Source of the DNA: Paludibacteraceae bacterium
Lineage (GTDB): Bacteria > Bacteroidota > Bacteroidia > Bacteroidales > Paludibacteraceae
Length of the DNA: 64,000 bases
Assembly: GCA_017456885.1 (NCBI GenBank)
Contig: JAFTIM010000014.1
Location: forward strand, 1 to 64,000
Reading direction: 5' to 3'
In this document: in pieces, positions 45,553 through 54,717 of the stretch
Layout of the letters: each line of letters begins with the position of its first letter
Numbering within the stretch: the stretch's first letter is position 1
The notes under the pieces: model-generated
Databases searched by the model: none
What the model was told of the DNA's origin: nothing
What the model saw: the letters and a program-made list of their open reading frames with translations, nothing else
Position numbers and translations under genes: made by a program

Positions 45553-46434
45553 TTAGTCCAACGTAAAAGTTTGCGAGCCGGCCAAATTGCCATCGATAAA
45601 AATATCGACCCGATAAGTACCCTCTATGAGTACTTCTTCAACGCTCCAATAAAGCGTTTCGACCACCTCGTCGCCCATGTATTCGAACTGTTTTTTGCAA
45701 GAGAATGCTATTTGCGAACCCTCGAACTCGAACACATCGGCAGCGTTCTTGGTCAAAATGCGTTCGTCGGGCGTAACGATGCGCAAATACACCACTTTAT
45801 TGCCCGTTGGCGTGGTAATGTTTTTCAGCACCACAAAGTCAAACTTTATCAATGCTATTTTGCGTAAGCGTGTCGTTTTGCGTTCACGTTCGTTGAGGGT
45901 GGTAACCACCACGTCGCGCACCTCCAACATCGAAGCCAATTTTACCTTTTCGGTCAGGTTTTCTTTCTCTTGCGAAAGCGTAGCCACGGTTTGCGTAGCC
46001 TCGGTGTAACGGTTTTTGATGTCGGTATTTTCGCGCATCAAATGCGTATTTATCTTGTTCAGCGAATCGATTTGATTGATGTACGACACCATGACTTTTC
46101 GCACCGAAGCCAACTCTTTTTTCAACTCGGCAATACGGCGCGCATTGGTGGCTTTGGTTTGTCGAAGCTCCTCCAACAGCAGCTGAACACGTTTTTTCTC
46201 GTTATCCAAAAGTTTCAGTATCGAATCGTTTTTCAGCGTATAATTAGCACCCTCGAAAAAAGCCAAATCCGAATACTCCTCCTCCAACGACTCTTTTTCG
46301 TAGTTGAGTTGCTCCACCATTTCCTGCATCTCTTTTTCGGTGTTTTTTGCATTGCGAAAAACAAAAAACAGAGCGGCAGCCAATCCTATAATAATACACG
46401 AGGCAATGATGATTATAATCGTTTCTTTTTTCAT
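45553..46434 (-). CDS. Membrane-anchored coiled-coil protein
   Basis: This 293-residue protein has one N-terminal transmembrane helix (about 5-26), a long coiled coil (about 30-170) and a C-terminal beta-rich domain (about 190-290). The topology suggests a periplasmic or cytoplasmic rod ending in a small globular module. Similar proteins in Bacteroidales carry uninformative names, and I cannot give a function. A TATTTTTG element at 46464-46457 lies 22 bp before the ATG. Confidence 0.7.
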   Translation of the reverse strand: MKKETIIIIIASCIIIGLAAALFFVFRNAKNTEKEMQEMVEQLNYEKESLEEEYSDLAFFEGANYTLKNDSILKLLDNEKKRVQLLLEELRQTKATNARRIAELKKELASVRKVMVSYINQIDSLNKINTHLMRENTDIKNRYTEATQTVATLSQEKENLTEKVKLASMLEVRDVVVTTLNERERKTTRLRKIALIKFDFVVLKNITTPTGNKVVYLRIVTPDERILTKNAADVFEFEGSQIAFSCKKQFEYMGDEVVETLYWSVEEVLIEGTYRVDIFIDGNLAGSQTFTLD

Positions 46435-46470
46435 GATATACGAGCTAAAAACGCCACAAAAATAACCATT

Positions 46471-47391
46471 TTATTTGCAAAACGTGTGATTCGAATAAGT
46501 AATTTCACGTCGGTATTTTGCCGGTGAAGTCCGCATACAATTTTCAAACACACGCGAAAAATGGTATCTGTTGAGAAAACCCGAACAGTGGGCAATTTGT
46601 TCGATACTCATATCGGAATGTGCCAAAAGAGAACACGCCGTTTCGATGCGTTTTTGTTGTACAAACCGATGCAATGGACTTCCCGTTGTTTGTTTAAAAA
46701 TCTTTGCAAACGAATTTTTTGCCATGCAAACTTGTTCGGCAAGCATATCGCACGACAACTTTTTCCGAATATTCGCCTCGATATAACTTATGATACGCAA
46801 AACGCGTACATCTTTGTTGCCCAAATCCCAATGCGTACTTTCAAAACACGAAAGAATCTCGCAAATAAACGTCTGTATGAACAAATAGCCTCTGAAGTCG
46901 AATTGCGAAGTGTTTGTTTTTATCTGCTTGATAATGGTTTCAACTTTCTTTCTTAAATTGTCGGTAAACGGAAATTTATAAATCCCCGATGTTGCATTAT
47001 CGTAGGGATAACCTATCGTAAAGTGAATGAACAACTGCTCCACTGCCCCCGACAACAACAATTGCTGCTCTTCCGACGAGGTCAAATCGGAAATTCGTCC
47101 ACCCGTCATTTTGAAACCCTCTTGCGGAATTTCGTTGGAATGCAAAAAAGTGGCATAATGCGTATTCGGCGAAATCACATACAAATATTCGGGCAGCAAC
47201 TCCATCTCAACACCATTGGCAACCACGTAAGCCCCCGGTTGTTTGTTGTAATAAATCCGCCAATAAGGAAACGCCTGCTCTCTGAACTCCCAATTGCTCA
47301 ACCACCAATAACGACAGCAGAGTAATCGTAAATTGAAAGCAGGAAACTGCTGCAAAATTTCGGAAGGATCACCTTTATAAGAACTATCCAT
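46471..47391 (-). CDS. AraC-family transcription regulator, probably of the fucose operon
   Basis: This 306-residue protein has an N-terminal cupin-like sensing part (about 20-130) and a C-terminal AraC/XylS DNA-binding domain with two HTH motifs (about 205-305, including LAEQVCMAKNSFAKIFKQTT). It is divergent from fucI, with 113 bp between the ATGs, so it is likely the local activator or repressor of L-fucose use. The ATG at 47391 is downstream of a TATTTTTG element (47430-47423), which excludes the longer frame to 47460. The ligand is inferred only from context. Confidence 0.85.
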   Translation of the reverse strand: MDSSYKGDPSEILQQFPAFNLRLLCCRYWWLSNWEFREQAFPYWRIYYNKQPGAYVVANGVEMELLPEYLYVISPNTHYATFLHSNEIPQEGFKMTGGRISDLTSSEEQQLLLSGAVEQLFIHFTIGYPYDNATSGIYKFPFTDNLRKKVETIIKQIKTNTSQFDFRGYLFIQTFICEILSCFESTHWDLGNKDVRVLRIISYIEANIRKKLSCDMLAEQVCMAKNSFAKIFKQTTGSPLHRFVQQKRIETACSLLAHSDMSIEQIAHCSGFLNRYHFSRVFENCMRTSPAKYRREITYSNHTFCK

Positions 47392-47504
47392 ACAAAAAAC
47401 AGGTTTAAGTTTAAAACAGACACAAAAATAAGGAAAATAGATATTTTTCGTACAATACATTTACTCTACTTTTACGCAAATAATTACAAAAAAAATACAG
47501 ACTT

Positions 47505-49298
47505 ATGGCAAAAAACAGATTGATAGGAGATTATCCCGTAATTGGTATCCGCCCAACCATCGACGGACGACGAGGTGAACTCAAAGTTAGAGAGTCGCTC
47601 GAAGAGCAGACAATGAATATGGCAAAATCGGCGGCAAAGTTGTTTGAGGACAATTTACGTTACAGCAACGGCGAACCCGTAAAAGTAGTGATAGCCGACA
47701 CCACTATCGGCCGTGCCGGCGAGGCCGCTGCCTGTGCCGAGAAGTTCAAAAAAGCAGGTGTGGACATCACTCTGACCGTAACTCCTTGTTGGTGCTACGG
47801 TGCCGAAACCATGGATATGGACCCCATGACCATCAAAGGCGTTTGGGGATTTAACGGTACGGAGCGTCCGGGTGCCGTCTATTTGGCCTCCGTTTTGGCT
47901 ACGCATACGCAAAAAGGTCGCCCCGCTTTCGGCATCTACGGACACGATGTACAAAATGCCGACAACACCGAAATACCCGACGACGTAAAAGAAAAACTCC
48001 TGCGCTTTGGGCGTGCTGCCGTAGCCGCTGCCACAATGCGAGGGAAATCGTACCTGCAAATAGGATCCATTTGTATGGGTATCGGAGGCTCAATTATCGA
48101 CCCCGCTTTCATCGAAGAATATCTTGGTATGCGGGTAGAATCGGTTGACGAGGTGGAACTCATCCGCCGAATGGAAAAAGGCATTTACGACAAAGCCGAA
48201 TACGAAAAAGCCCTTGCATGGACAAAAGCCCGATGCAAAGAGGGTTTTGACAAAAATCCCGAATTTCTGCAAAAAACACGCGAGGAAAAAGATGCCGATT
48301 GGGAATTTGTGGTAAAAATGATGGTCATCATCAAAGATTTGATGAATGGCAACCCGAATCTACCCGACGGCTGCGAAGAAGAGAAAGTAGGACACAATGC
48401 CATTGCAGCAGGATTTCAAGGGCAACGCCAATGGACAGACTTCTATCCGAACTGCGATTTCCCCGAAGCCATGCTCAACACCTCGTTCGATTGGAACGGC
48501 GCGCGCGAACCGTACATTCTTGCCACCGAAAATGATGTATTGAACGGGCTTGGCATGCTGTTTATGAAATTGCTTACCAATCGTGCACAAATTTTTGCCG
48601 ATGTGCGTACCTATTGGAGCCCCGAGGCGGTAAAAAAAGCTACCGGCTACGACATCGAAGGCAAAGCAAAAGAGGCCGATGGATTCATTCACCTTATCAA
48701 CTCGGGAGCCGCCTGCCTTGATGCTTGCGGATTGGCAAAAGACGAACAAGGCAACGCCGTCATGAAAGAATGGTGGAACATAACCGAAAAAGACCAAGAA
48801 GCGATTCTCAACGCAACCACATGGAACCCTGCCGATTTGGGTTATTTCCGTGGCGGTGGCTACTCCTCGCGTTTCATTACCGAAGAGCAAATGCCCGTAA
48901 CCATGATTCGTTTGAATTTGGTAAAAGGTCTTGGACCCACATTGCAAATAGCCGAAGGTTGGACGGTAAAACTCCCCGACGAGGTGTCCGACATTCTATG
49001 GAAACGCACCGACTACACATGGCCGTGCACTTGGTTTGCTCCACGCTGCACAGGCAAAGGCGCTTTCAAAACCGCTTACGATGTGATGAACAATTGGGGT
49101 GCAAACCACGGAGCCATCTCGTACGGACACATAGGAGCCGACCTTATTACGCTTTGCTCCATACTACGAATACCCGTATCGATGCACAACGTACCCGAAG
49201 AAAAAATTTTCCGCCCATCGGCTTGGAATGCTTTCGGCATGGACAAAGAGGGGCAAGACTATCGTGCCTGTGCAGCCTACGGACCTATGTATAAATGA
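47505..49298 (+). CDS. fucI: L-fucose isomerase
   Basis: This 597-residue enzyme isomerises L-fucose to L-fuculose with a divalent metal, usually Mn2+. Length and sequence match FucI of E. coli (about 590 residues) along the whole protein, including [12 protein letters not shown] near the start and a typical FucI C-terminus. It is the first gene of the fucose operon fucI, fucO remnant, fucA, fucK, fucP. A near-consensus promoter (TACTTTTA) lies in the region shared with the AraC gene. Confidence 0.97.
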   Translation: MAKNRLIGDYPVIGIRPTIDGRRGELKVRESLEEQTMNMAKSAAKLFEDNLRYSNGEPVKVVIADTTIGRAGEAAACAEKFKKAGVDITLTVTPCWCYGAETMDMDPMTIKGVWGFNGTERPGAVYLASVLATHTQKGRPAFGIYGHDVQNADNTEIPDDVKEKLLRFGRAAVAAATMRGKSYLQIGSICMGIGGSIIDPAFIEEYLGMRVESVDEVELIRRMEKGIYDKAEYEKALAWTKARCKEGFDKNPEFLQKTREEKDADWEFVVKMMVIIKDLMNGNPNLPDGCEEEKVGHNAIAAGFQGQRQWTDFYPNCDFPEAMLNTSFDWNGAREPYILATENDVLNGLGMLFMKLLTNRAQIFADVRTYWSPEAVKKATGYDIEGKAKEADGFIHLINSGAACLDACGLAKDEQGNAVMKEWWNITEKDQEAILNATTWNPADLGYFRGGGYSSRFITEEQMPVTMIRLNLVKGLGPTLQIAEGWTVKLPDEVSDILWKRTDYTWPCTWFAPRCTGKGAFKTAYDVMNNWGANHGAISYGHIGADLITLCSILRIPVSMHNVPEEKIFRPSAWNAFGMDKEGQDYRACAAYGPMYK

Positions 49299-49308
49299 CA
49301 AAAACACG

Positions 49309-49342
49309 AAGTTATGGTTATCTTTCGGGATAACTATAACTT
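49309..49342 (+). promoter_or_regulatory. Intercistronic hairpin between fucI and the fucO remnant
   Basis: A 14-bp stem (49309-49322 with 49329-49342, one G-U pair) with a 6-nt loop follows the fucI stop by 10 bp. No T-run follows, so it is more likely an mRNA-stabilising or processing hairpin than a terminator. It may allow higher FucI expression relative to the downstream genes. Confidence 0.55.
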
Positions 49343-49374
49343 TGAAAAGTGAAAGCATATAAAAAACATTCGAT

Positions 49375-49668
49375 ATGACAAGAAGATTTGTACTAAACGA
49401 AACTGCTTGTTTCGGAGCAGGAGCACGTTCGGCAATAGCCGAAACTATGAAAGGCATGTCGAACGAAGAGGCAGCAGACGCAGCCGTAGCAGCTGTCAAT
49501 GCCTTGTCGATAAAAGTCGGCATCCTCCAAACCCTCGGCAAATTAGGTATTACTGAAAAAGACATTGACGCTTTAGCAACATCGGCGATAAAAGATGTAT
49601 GCACCACCGGCAACCAAAAAAATATTGATAAAAAAACTATTAAAGAATTGTATAAAAAATTACTCTGA
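49375..49668 (+). pseudogene. fucO: Lactaldehyde reductase remnant with large internal deletion
   Basis: The 97-residue frame joins the first roughly 26 residues of FucO (MTRRFVLNETACFGAGARSA) directly to its last roughly 70 residues (from GMSNEEAADAAVAAV to the C-terminus). FucO is normally about 382 residues, so around 285 residues with the NAD- and iron-binding sites are missing, in frame. No dehydrogenase activity can remain. The stop overlaps the start of fucA, so the remnant may persist to keep translation coupled. An assembly artefact cannot be excluded from the sequence alone. Confidence 0.85.
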
Positions 49669-50312
49669 TGAATAACATAAGCACTGTTCATTTTCAAGAA
49701 TTTATAGAGGCTGCACATCGTGCCGGAAACGAGCATTTGATGCTGTGTAGCAGTGGAAATATGTCGTGGCGAATCGGTAATAGAGTTATGATTTCGGGAA
49801 CAGGTTCGTGGTTGCCGACAATACAAAAAGAGAAAATTGCCGTACTGAACCTTGCCAACGGAGAACCTCTGAACGGCATAAAACCGTCGATGGAACACGG
49901 ATTCCATTTAGGGGTGTTACGCGAGCGAACCGACATAAACGTGGTGTTACACTTTCAGTCGGAATATGCCACAAGCGTTGCGTGTATGAAAAACAAACCG
50001 AGCAATTTCAACGTAACGGCCGAAGTGCCTTGCCATGTAGGGAAAGAAATTCCCGTGGTTCCGTACTACCGACCGGGGTCGCCCGAGTTGGCAAAAGCCG
50101 TAATCGAAGCATTAAAGGAACACGATTCGTGCCTGCTCACAAATCATGGACAGGTAGTTTGCGGCAAAGATTTTAATGCGGCTTTTGAAAAGGCCATGTT
50201 CTTTGAGATGGCATGTCGCATCATTGTGCAATCGGATATGAACTACCAAGTGCTGACCGAACAAGAGATAAAAGACCTCGACAAATATGTGTTAGGAAAA
50301 ATCACCGACTAA
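49668..50312 (+). CDS. fucA: L-fuculose-1-phosphate aldolase
   Basis: This 214-residue class II aldolase of the FucA/RhaD/AraD group cleaves L-fuculose 1-phosphate to dihydroxyacetone phosphate and L-lactaldehyde. The catalytic Glu76 lies in SMEHGFH and a metal-ligand His160 in TNHGQ. Where E. coli FucA has His-Asn-His, this protein has His95-Phe-Gln97, so one zinc ligand is changed. The start overlaps the fucO remnant by one base. Confidence 0.92.
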   Translation: MNNISTVHFQEFIEAAHRAGNEHLMLCSSGNMSWRIGNRVMISGTGSWLPTIQKEKIAVLNLANGEPLNGIKPSMEHGFHLGVLRERTDINVVLHFQSEYATSVACMKNKPSNFNVTAEVPCHVGKEIPVVPYYRPGSPELAKAVIEALKEHDSCLLTNHGQVVCGKDFNAAFEKAMFFEMACRIIVQSDMNYQVLTEQEIKDLDKYVLGKITD

Positions 50313-50327
50313 AAAACGACATCAATC

Positions 50328-51737
50328 ATGTACTACATAGCTGCTGATTTTGGAGCCGGAAGCGGACGCGTGATTGTTGGGTGCATCAACAACAACGAGT
50401 TGACACTCGACGAGATACATCGCTTCCCCAACCGACAAATAAATTTGGGAGGAAGGGTTTATTGGGATTTTCTCGCTCTGTTCGAAGAGCTTAAAAACGG
50501 ACTTAAAAAGGCTTTTAAGAAATACGGCACCCACATACGCAGTATCGGCATCGACACGTGGGGTGTCGATTTCGGGTTAATCGACGAAAACGGCAGACTG
50601 ATTTCAAACCCCGTATGCTACCGCGACACACGCACCGCAGGTATTCTTGCAAAGGCTTTCGAGCAATTGCCCAAAGAGCAGTTTTTCCGATTGGCAGGTA
50701 ATCAGTTTATGGAAATAAACACCGTATTTCAGCTATATAGTGCAGTTTTAGAAAACGATGCAGCATTAAAAAGCGCAAAAAAGTTGTTGTTTATGCCCGA
50801 TTTGTTCGCCTATTTTCTCACGGGAAAAGCAGCAAACGAATACACGATAGCTTCCACCTCGCAAATGATGAACTCCATTAGTCGCGAATGGGACGATACG
50901 ATATTTTCCAAGTTGTCTCTCCCGAAAAATTTAATGCAGAAAATCGTACTGCCGGGGACAATCATCGGTGAAATAACGGGCGATTTACAAAAAGAGTTGG
51001 GAGGCACTTGCAATGTGGTGGCCGTAGGCTCTCACGACACGGCATCGGCACTTGCAGCCATCGCCGCAGAGGGCGACGAATGGGCGTTTATCAGTTCGGG
51101 GACGTGGTCGTTGATGGGAACTATTACCCCAACTCCACTTCTCACACCGGAGGTTTTGGCTGCCGACTTTACCAACGAAGGAGCCGTTTCGGGCGATATT
51201 CGTTTGCTAAAAAACATTACAGGGCTATGGTTTTTGCAGTCGTTGGTAAAAGAGTGGACGGCACAAGGTATGAATTGCGACTACTCACGCATGGTGGCCG
51301 AGGGAGAAAAATCGGACTGCGAAAGCACCATTGACGTAAACGACGGCCGTTTTACCGCACCCAAGAGCATGAAGCAAGCCATTGACGACTATTGTCGCGA
51401 AACAAATCAACGCATTCCTCAATCGCAAGGCGACTATATGCGGTTAGTTTGTCTATCGTTGGCAAACGAATATGCAAGAGTAAAACAAGAATTGGAATTG
51501 TCAACCGGTCGCCGAATAACAACCATATACATAGTAGGCGGAGGCTCGCAAAACGGACTATTGAATAAACTCACAGCACAAAAAACCGGTTGTAAAGTAG
51601 TGGCAGGACCGGTTGAGGCAACCGCCATTGGAAACATAAAAGTACAAGCCCGAGCAGCAGGAGAATTGAAAGACAACGACACGCCGATACTGAAAGGGAA
51701 TGGCATGGCATTAAAAACCTATTTACCACAATCGTAA
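50328..51737 (+). CDS. fucK: L-fuculokinase / rhamnulokinase
   Basis: This 469-residue kinase of the FGGY family phosphorylates L-fuculose (or L-rhamnulose). The N-terminal phosphate-binding motif DFGAGSGRVIVG is at residues 7-18, and the second-domain motif YIVGGGSQNGLLNKLTA near residue 403. The protein is closer in motif pattern to rhamnulokinase (RhaB) than to E. coli FucK, as is usual for Bacteroidota fucose operons. Fuculose is assigned from its place between fucA and fucP. Confidence 0.93.
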   Translation: MYYIAADFGAGSGRVIVGCINNNELTLDEIHRFPNRQINLGGRVYWDFLALFEELKNGLKKAFKKYGTHIRSIGIDTWGVDFGLIDENGRLISNPVCYRDTRTAGILAKAFEQLPKEQFFRLAGNQFMEINTVFQLYSAVLENDAALKSAKKLLFMPDLFAYFLTGKAANEYTIASTSQMMNSISREWDDTIFSKLSLPKNLMQKIVLPGTIIGEITGDLQKELGGTCNVVAVGSHDTASALAAIAAEGDEWAFISSGTWSLMGTITPTPLLTPEVLAADFTNEGAVSGDIRLLKNITGLWFLQSLVKEWTAQGMNCDYSRMVAEGEKSDCESTIDVNDGRFTAPKSMKQAIDDYCRETNQRIPQSQGDYMRLVCLSLANEYARVKQELELSTGRRITTIYIVGGGSQNGLLNKLTAQKTGCKVVAGPVEATAIGNIKVQARAAGELKDNDTPILKGNGMALKTYLPQS

Positions 51738-51756
51738 TCCTCAAAATTCTATCATC

Positions 51757-53067
51757 ATGAGCAACAACAAAGAATCACTTTTAAGACACAATGGCGTAAG
51801 TTATGTATTGCCGTTTATTCTTATCACATCGCTTTTTATGTTGTGGGGATTTGCCAACGACATTACCAACCCGATGGTAGCCGCCTTTCAAACCGTGATG
51901 AATCTATCGGCAGCCAAAGCCTCGCTCGTGCAGTTTGCATTCTATGGAGGTTATACGACAATGGCATTGCCGGCAGCATTTTTTATCCGGAAATACAGCT
52001 ACAAGAGTGGTGTCTTATTAGGATTGGCACTTTATGCCGTGGGAGCATTCTTGTTTATTCCGGCTACTTCATTCGAGAGTTTCACTTTTTTCTGCATCTC
52101 GTTGTACATACTGACATTCGGATTGGCTTTTTTGGAAACAACGGCCAATCCGTTCATCATGTCGTTAGGTTCAAAAGAAACTGCCACGCGAAGGCTCAAT
52201 TTTGCACAAGCGTTTAATCCGGTCGGGTCGCTTTCGGGCATGGCCGTTGCCTCGCTGATTGTCTTACCGCAACTTTGGTCTGACAAACGCGATGCTGCAG
52301 GCGAGATTATTTTTAACACGTTGAGTGAAGCCGAACAAGCCGCCATCCGTACACACGACCTTGCCGTAATTCGCAATCCGTACGTAGTTATCGGCATATT
52401 GGTATTGTTGGTATTTGTTGTTATTGCTTGTACAAAAATGCCTAAAACCATACAACAAAGCAGACAAACAAAGGCGAGCGAAACACTTTCACGATTGTGG
52501 CATAACAAACTCTATCGAAACGGCGTTGTGGCACAGATTTTTTATGTGGGAGCGCAAATAATGGTTTGGACTTTTATTATACAATATGCCAACCAATTGG
52601 GAATAAACAAAGCCACTGCTCAAAACTACAATATAGTTGCCATGATAATGTTTCTTGCGAGTCGGTTTATCACCACTTATCTGATGAAATTTATCAAATC
52701 GCACACACTGCTTGCCGTATTCGGCATCGGAGCTTGCTGTGCCACTCTCGGAGCCATTTTTATCGTAGGCAGAATCGGGCTTTACTCTTTGGTGGCAATC
52801 AGTTTCTTTATGTCGCTGATGTTTCCGACCATTTACGGCATTGCATTGGAAAACGTCGATGAACACGATACCACTCTCGGAGCGGCATTTTTGGTAATGG
52901 CTATTGTAGGAGGTGCACTGATGCCGCCGCTTCAAGGAATGATAATAGACAAAGGCACGATAGCAGGGTTGCCTGCCGTGAACATTTCGTATGCGGTACC
53001 TCTGCTCTGTTTCGTAATGGTTACGCTCTACGGATTATACGCCAAACGTGTGAGAGAGAAAAGTTAA
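51757..53067 (+). CDS. fucP: L-fucose:H+ symporter
   Basis: This 436-residue major facilitator protein has twelve membrane segments. The FucP-type start (FILITSLFMLWGFANDITNPM) and the motif FLETTANPF match the FucP/glucose-galactose permease family. It imports L-fucose across the inner membrane with a proton. It is the last gene of the fucose operon and ends at a strong terminator. Confidence 0.94.
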   Translation: MSNNKESLLRHNGVSYVLPFILITSLFMLWGFANDITNPMVAAFQTVMNLSAAKASLVQFAFYGGYTTMALPAAFFIRKYSYKSGVLLGLALYAVGAFLFIPATSFESFTFFCISLYILTFGLAFLETTANPFIMSLGSKETATRRLNFAQAFNPVGSLSGMAVASLIVLPQLWSDKRDAAGEIIFNTLSEAEQAAIRTHDLAVIRNPYVVIGILVLLVFVVIACTKMPKTIQQSRQTKASETLSRLWHNKLYRNGVVAQIFYVGAQIMVWTFIIQYANQLGINKATAQNYNIVAMIMFLASRFITTYLMKFIKSHTLLAVFGIGACCATLGAIFIVGRIGLYSLVAISFFMSLMFPTIYGIALENVDEHDTTLGAAFLVMAIVGGALMPPLQGMIIDKGTIAGLPAVNISYAVPLLCFVMVTLYGLYAKRVREKS

Positions 53068-53070
53068 ATA

Positions 53071-53096
53071 AAAAAGGGAGCGCGCTCCCTTTTTTT
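53071..53096 (+). terminator. Intrinsic terminator of the fucose operon
   Basis: A perfect palindrome GGGAGCGCGCTCCC (53076-53089), flanked by five A and seven T, lies just after fucP. Confidence 0.9.
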
Positions 53097-53112
53097 GTAT
53101 TTGATTTAGTTT

Positions 53113-53850
53113 TTACAAATCCTCTCCATTTGCTTTATTGTATTCATTATCATAGTACATAGCAATATAATATTTGCCATAAATTTCTTTAATAGTAAAC
53201 CATACATTTCTGTTGGAATTAAATTTTAGGAATGCTATTGGTAAAAAGTTTTCTGCTATGTTTATTAATGACTCTTCTGGTAATGCTGCAAGCGTTTCAT
53301 AATTTTCGTATCGTTTTAAAAGTTCTTTTTTTAAGTATTTTGCAATAAGTATAGAATCTGATTCCGAAAATTTTTGATAAAAAATTGCCTGATATTGTTT
53401 GTTGTTTACAGACATCTCATAAGATATATCCTCATTATCAGGAATTCTATAACTAATAGAATCATAACTAATATATTTCGAATTATTTTCAAATTGATAA
53501 CAAAGATTATTAAATCTGATTTTTATTTGAGTCTCGTCAACACAGTTTTTATCTGCTAAATAGATGCGATAAACTTTATTATTGTTAGTAGCAACATAAA
53601 CATCTACATCTTTTCCATTAAATTCACCTTCTAAAACTTCAAAACCAGCACGTTCTGTTGCGTCATAATTACGAACGAATCCTTTTGCTTTTAGTTTTTG
53701 ATTAACTTCAAATCTTGTTCCATCAACAGGAATACCCAAAAATTTAGTACAAAGGTTTCTACTGTCTTGAAAAAATGTCGAATCTATTTCTTGACCAAAC
53801 GCAGAAACTGAAATTGCCAAAGAGACAACTAATAAACCTATTTTTCTCAT
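53113..53850 (-). CDS. Secreted protein of unknown function
   Basis: This 245-residue protein has a signal peptide (about 1-19, ending SAFGQ) and an AT-rich coding sequence. The mature part contains many Asn, Tyr and charged residues and two segments that look like repeated beta-rich modules (about 30-100 and 110-180). I find no known motif. It is convergent with the fucose operon and has its own promoter region shared with element C. Confidence 0.7.
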   Translation of the reverse strand: MRKIGLLVVSLAISVSAFGQEIDSTFFQDSRNLCTKFLGIPVDGTRFEVNQKLKAKGFVRNYDATERAGFEVLEGEFNGKDVDVYVATNNNKVYRIYLADKNCVDETQIKIRFNNLCYQFENNSKYISYDSISYRIPDNEDISYEMSVNNKQYQAIFYQKFSESDSILIAKYLKKELLKRYENYETLAALPEESLINIAENFLPIAFLKFNSNRNVWFTIKEIYGKYYIAMYYDNEYNKANGEDL

Positions 53851-53904
53851 AGTGTAAATTGTTTTGTGTTCTTCAGTTCCAAAAGAACATTTATAAATAA
53901 GGAA

Positions 53905-54055
53905 GCGTGGAACTGCAATGCCACGTCTCTATATGAAGGTGCTAGGAAAAACCCTTGAAAACAGAAATGGAATAACGGTTCCACGCTGTCGCGTGAAGAC
54001 CATTACATCGCTTCTTGTTTTCAAAATGAAGAAAGTTTCCTAGGCTTTTCATATA
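53905..54055. repeat. Long imperfect hairpin element (element C)
   Basis: Arms 53930-53949 and 54036-54055 pair, then 53955-53966 with 54012-54024, then AATGG/CCATT (53966-53970 and 54000-54004). The apex is CACGC/GCGTG (53982-53986 and 53991-53995). A separate CGTGG/CCACG hairpin (53906-53925) precedes it. The element lies in the 446-bp gap between the divergent secreted-protein gene and mce. The rest of that gap is AT-rich with a candidate mce promoter. Confidence 0.7.
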
Positions 54056-54196
54056 CAAGAAGAAGACATAACGCCTCTTTTTCAAAAAATAATCTCGGAA
54101 AGAGTTTACTCTATCCGCTCGCGAAAGTAAACATTTTTTACAAGAAAAAATAACCCCATCGGTTTTTCTTATCCAGCCATTTTTCATGTTTTTTTA

Positions 54197-54226
54197 TTGC
54201 CAAACAAAAGAAAACATGTAACTTCG
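54197..54226 (+). promoter_or_regulatory. Candidate promoter of the mce-mmd operon
   Basis: TTG (54197-54199), 19 bases and TAACTTCG (54219-54226) resemble the Bacteroidota consensus with one mismatch in the -7 element. The leader to the mce ATG would be about 65 nt. Confidence 0.35.
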
Positions 54227-54296
54227 TGAGATTTTTTGTCTTACACAAAGAAATAATATTTAAACATTTAATAATTAAATAATTAACTTTATTATT

Positions 54297-54707
54297 ATGC
54301 AACCAAGTTACATTGAACACATCGGCATTGCCGTAAGTAAATTGGAGGAGGTAATCCCCTATTACGAACAAATTTTAGGTACAAAATGCTACTCTATCGA
54401 AGAGGTAGCCGACCAAAAAGTACGCACAGCTTTTTTCAAGGTAGGACAAACCAAGATTGAACTTTTGGAGCCGACTTGCGAGGAAAGCACCATAGCAAAA
54501 TGGTTGGAAAAGAATCCTCGTGGTGGTGTTCATCACATTGCTTTCAACGTAGATGATGTGCAAGCGGCTCTGACCGAGTGCGAAGCAAACGGTATCCAAC
54601 TCATCGACAAAACCCCACGCAAAGGAGCTGAAAATTTGAGTATCGGCTTTTTGCACCCGAAATCGACACACGGAGTTTTAACAGAACTATGCGAACAACC
54701 AAAATAA
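54297..54707 (+). CDS. mce: Methylmalonyl-CoA epimerase
   Basis: This 136-residue protein of the glyoxalase/vicinal-oxygen-chelate fold interconverts (R)- and (S)-methylmalonyl-CoA. Metal-binding residues fit: His in YIEHIGIAV near residue 8, His in GGVHHIAF near 78 and a Glu in LTELCEQ near the end. It sits 10 bp before the decarboxylase genes, completing the route succinyl-CoA to propionyl-CoA (the mutase is not in the window). Confidence 0.95.
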   Translation: MQPSYIEHIGIAVSKLEEVIPYYEQILGTKCYSIEEVADQKVRTAFFKVGQTKIELLEPTCEESTIAKWLEKNPRGGVHHIAFNVDDVQAALTECEANGIQLIDKTPRKGAENLSIGFLHPKSTHGVLTELCEQPK

Positions 54708-54717
54708 AATAAAAAAA

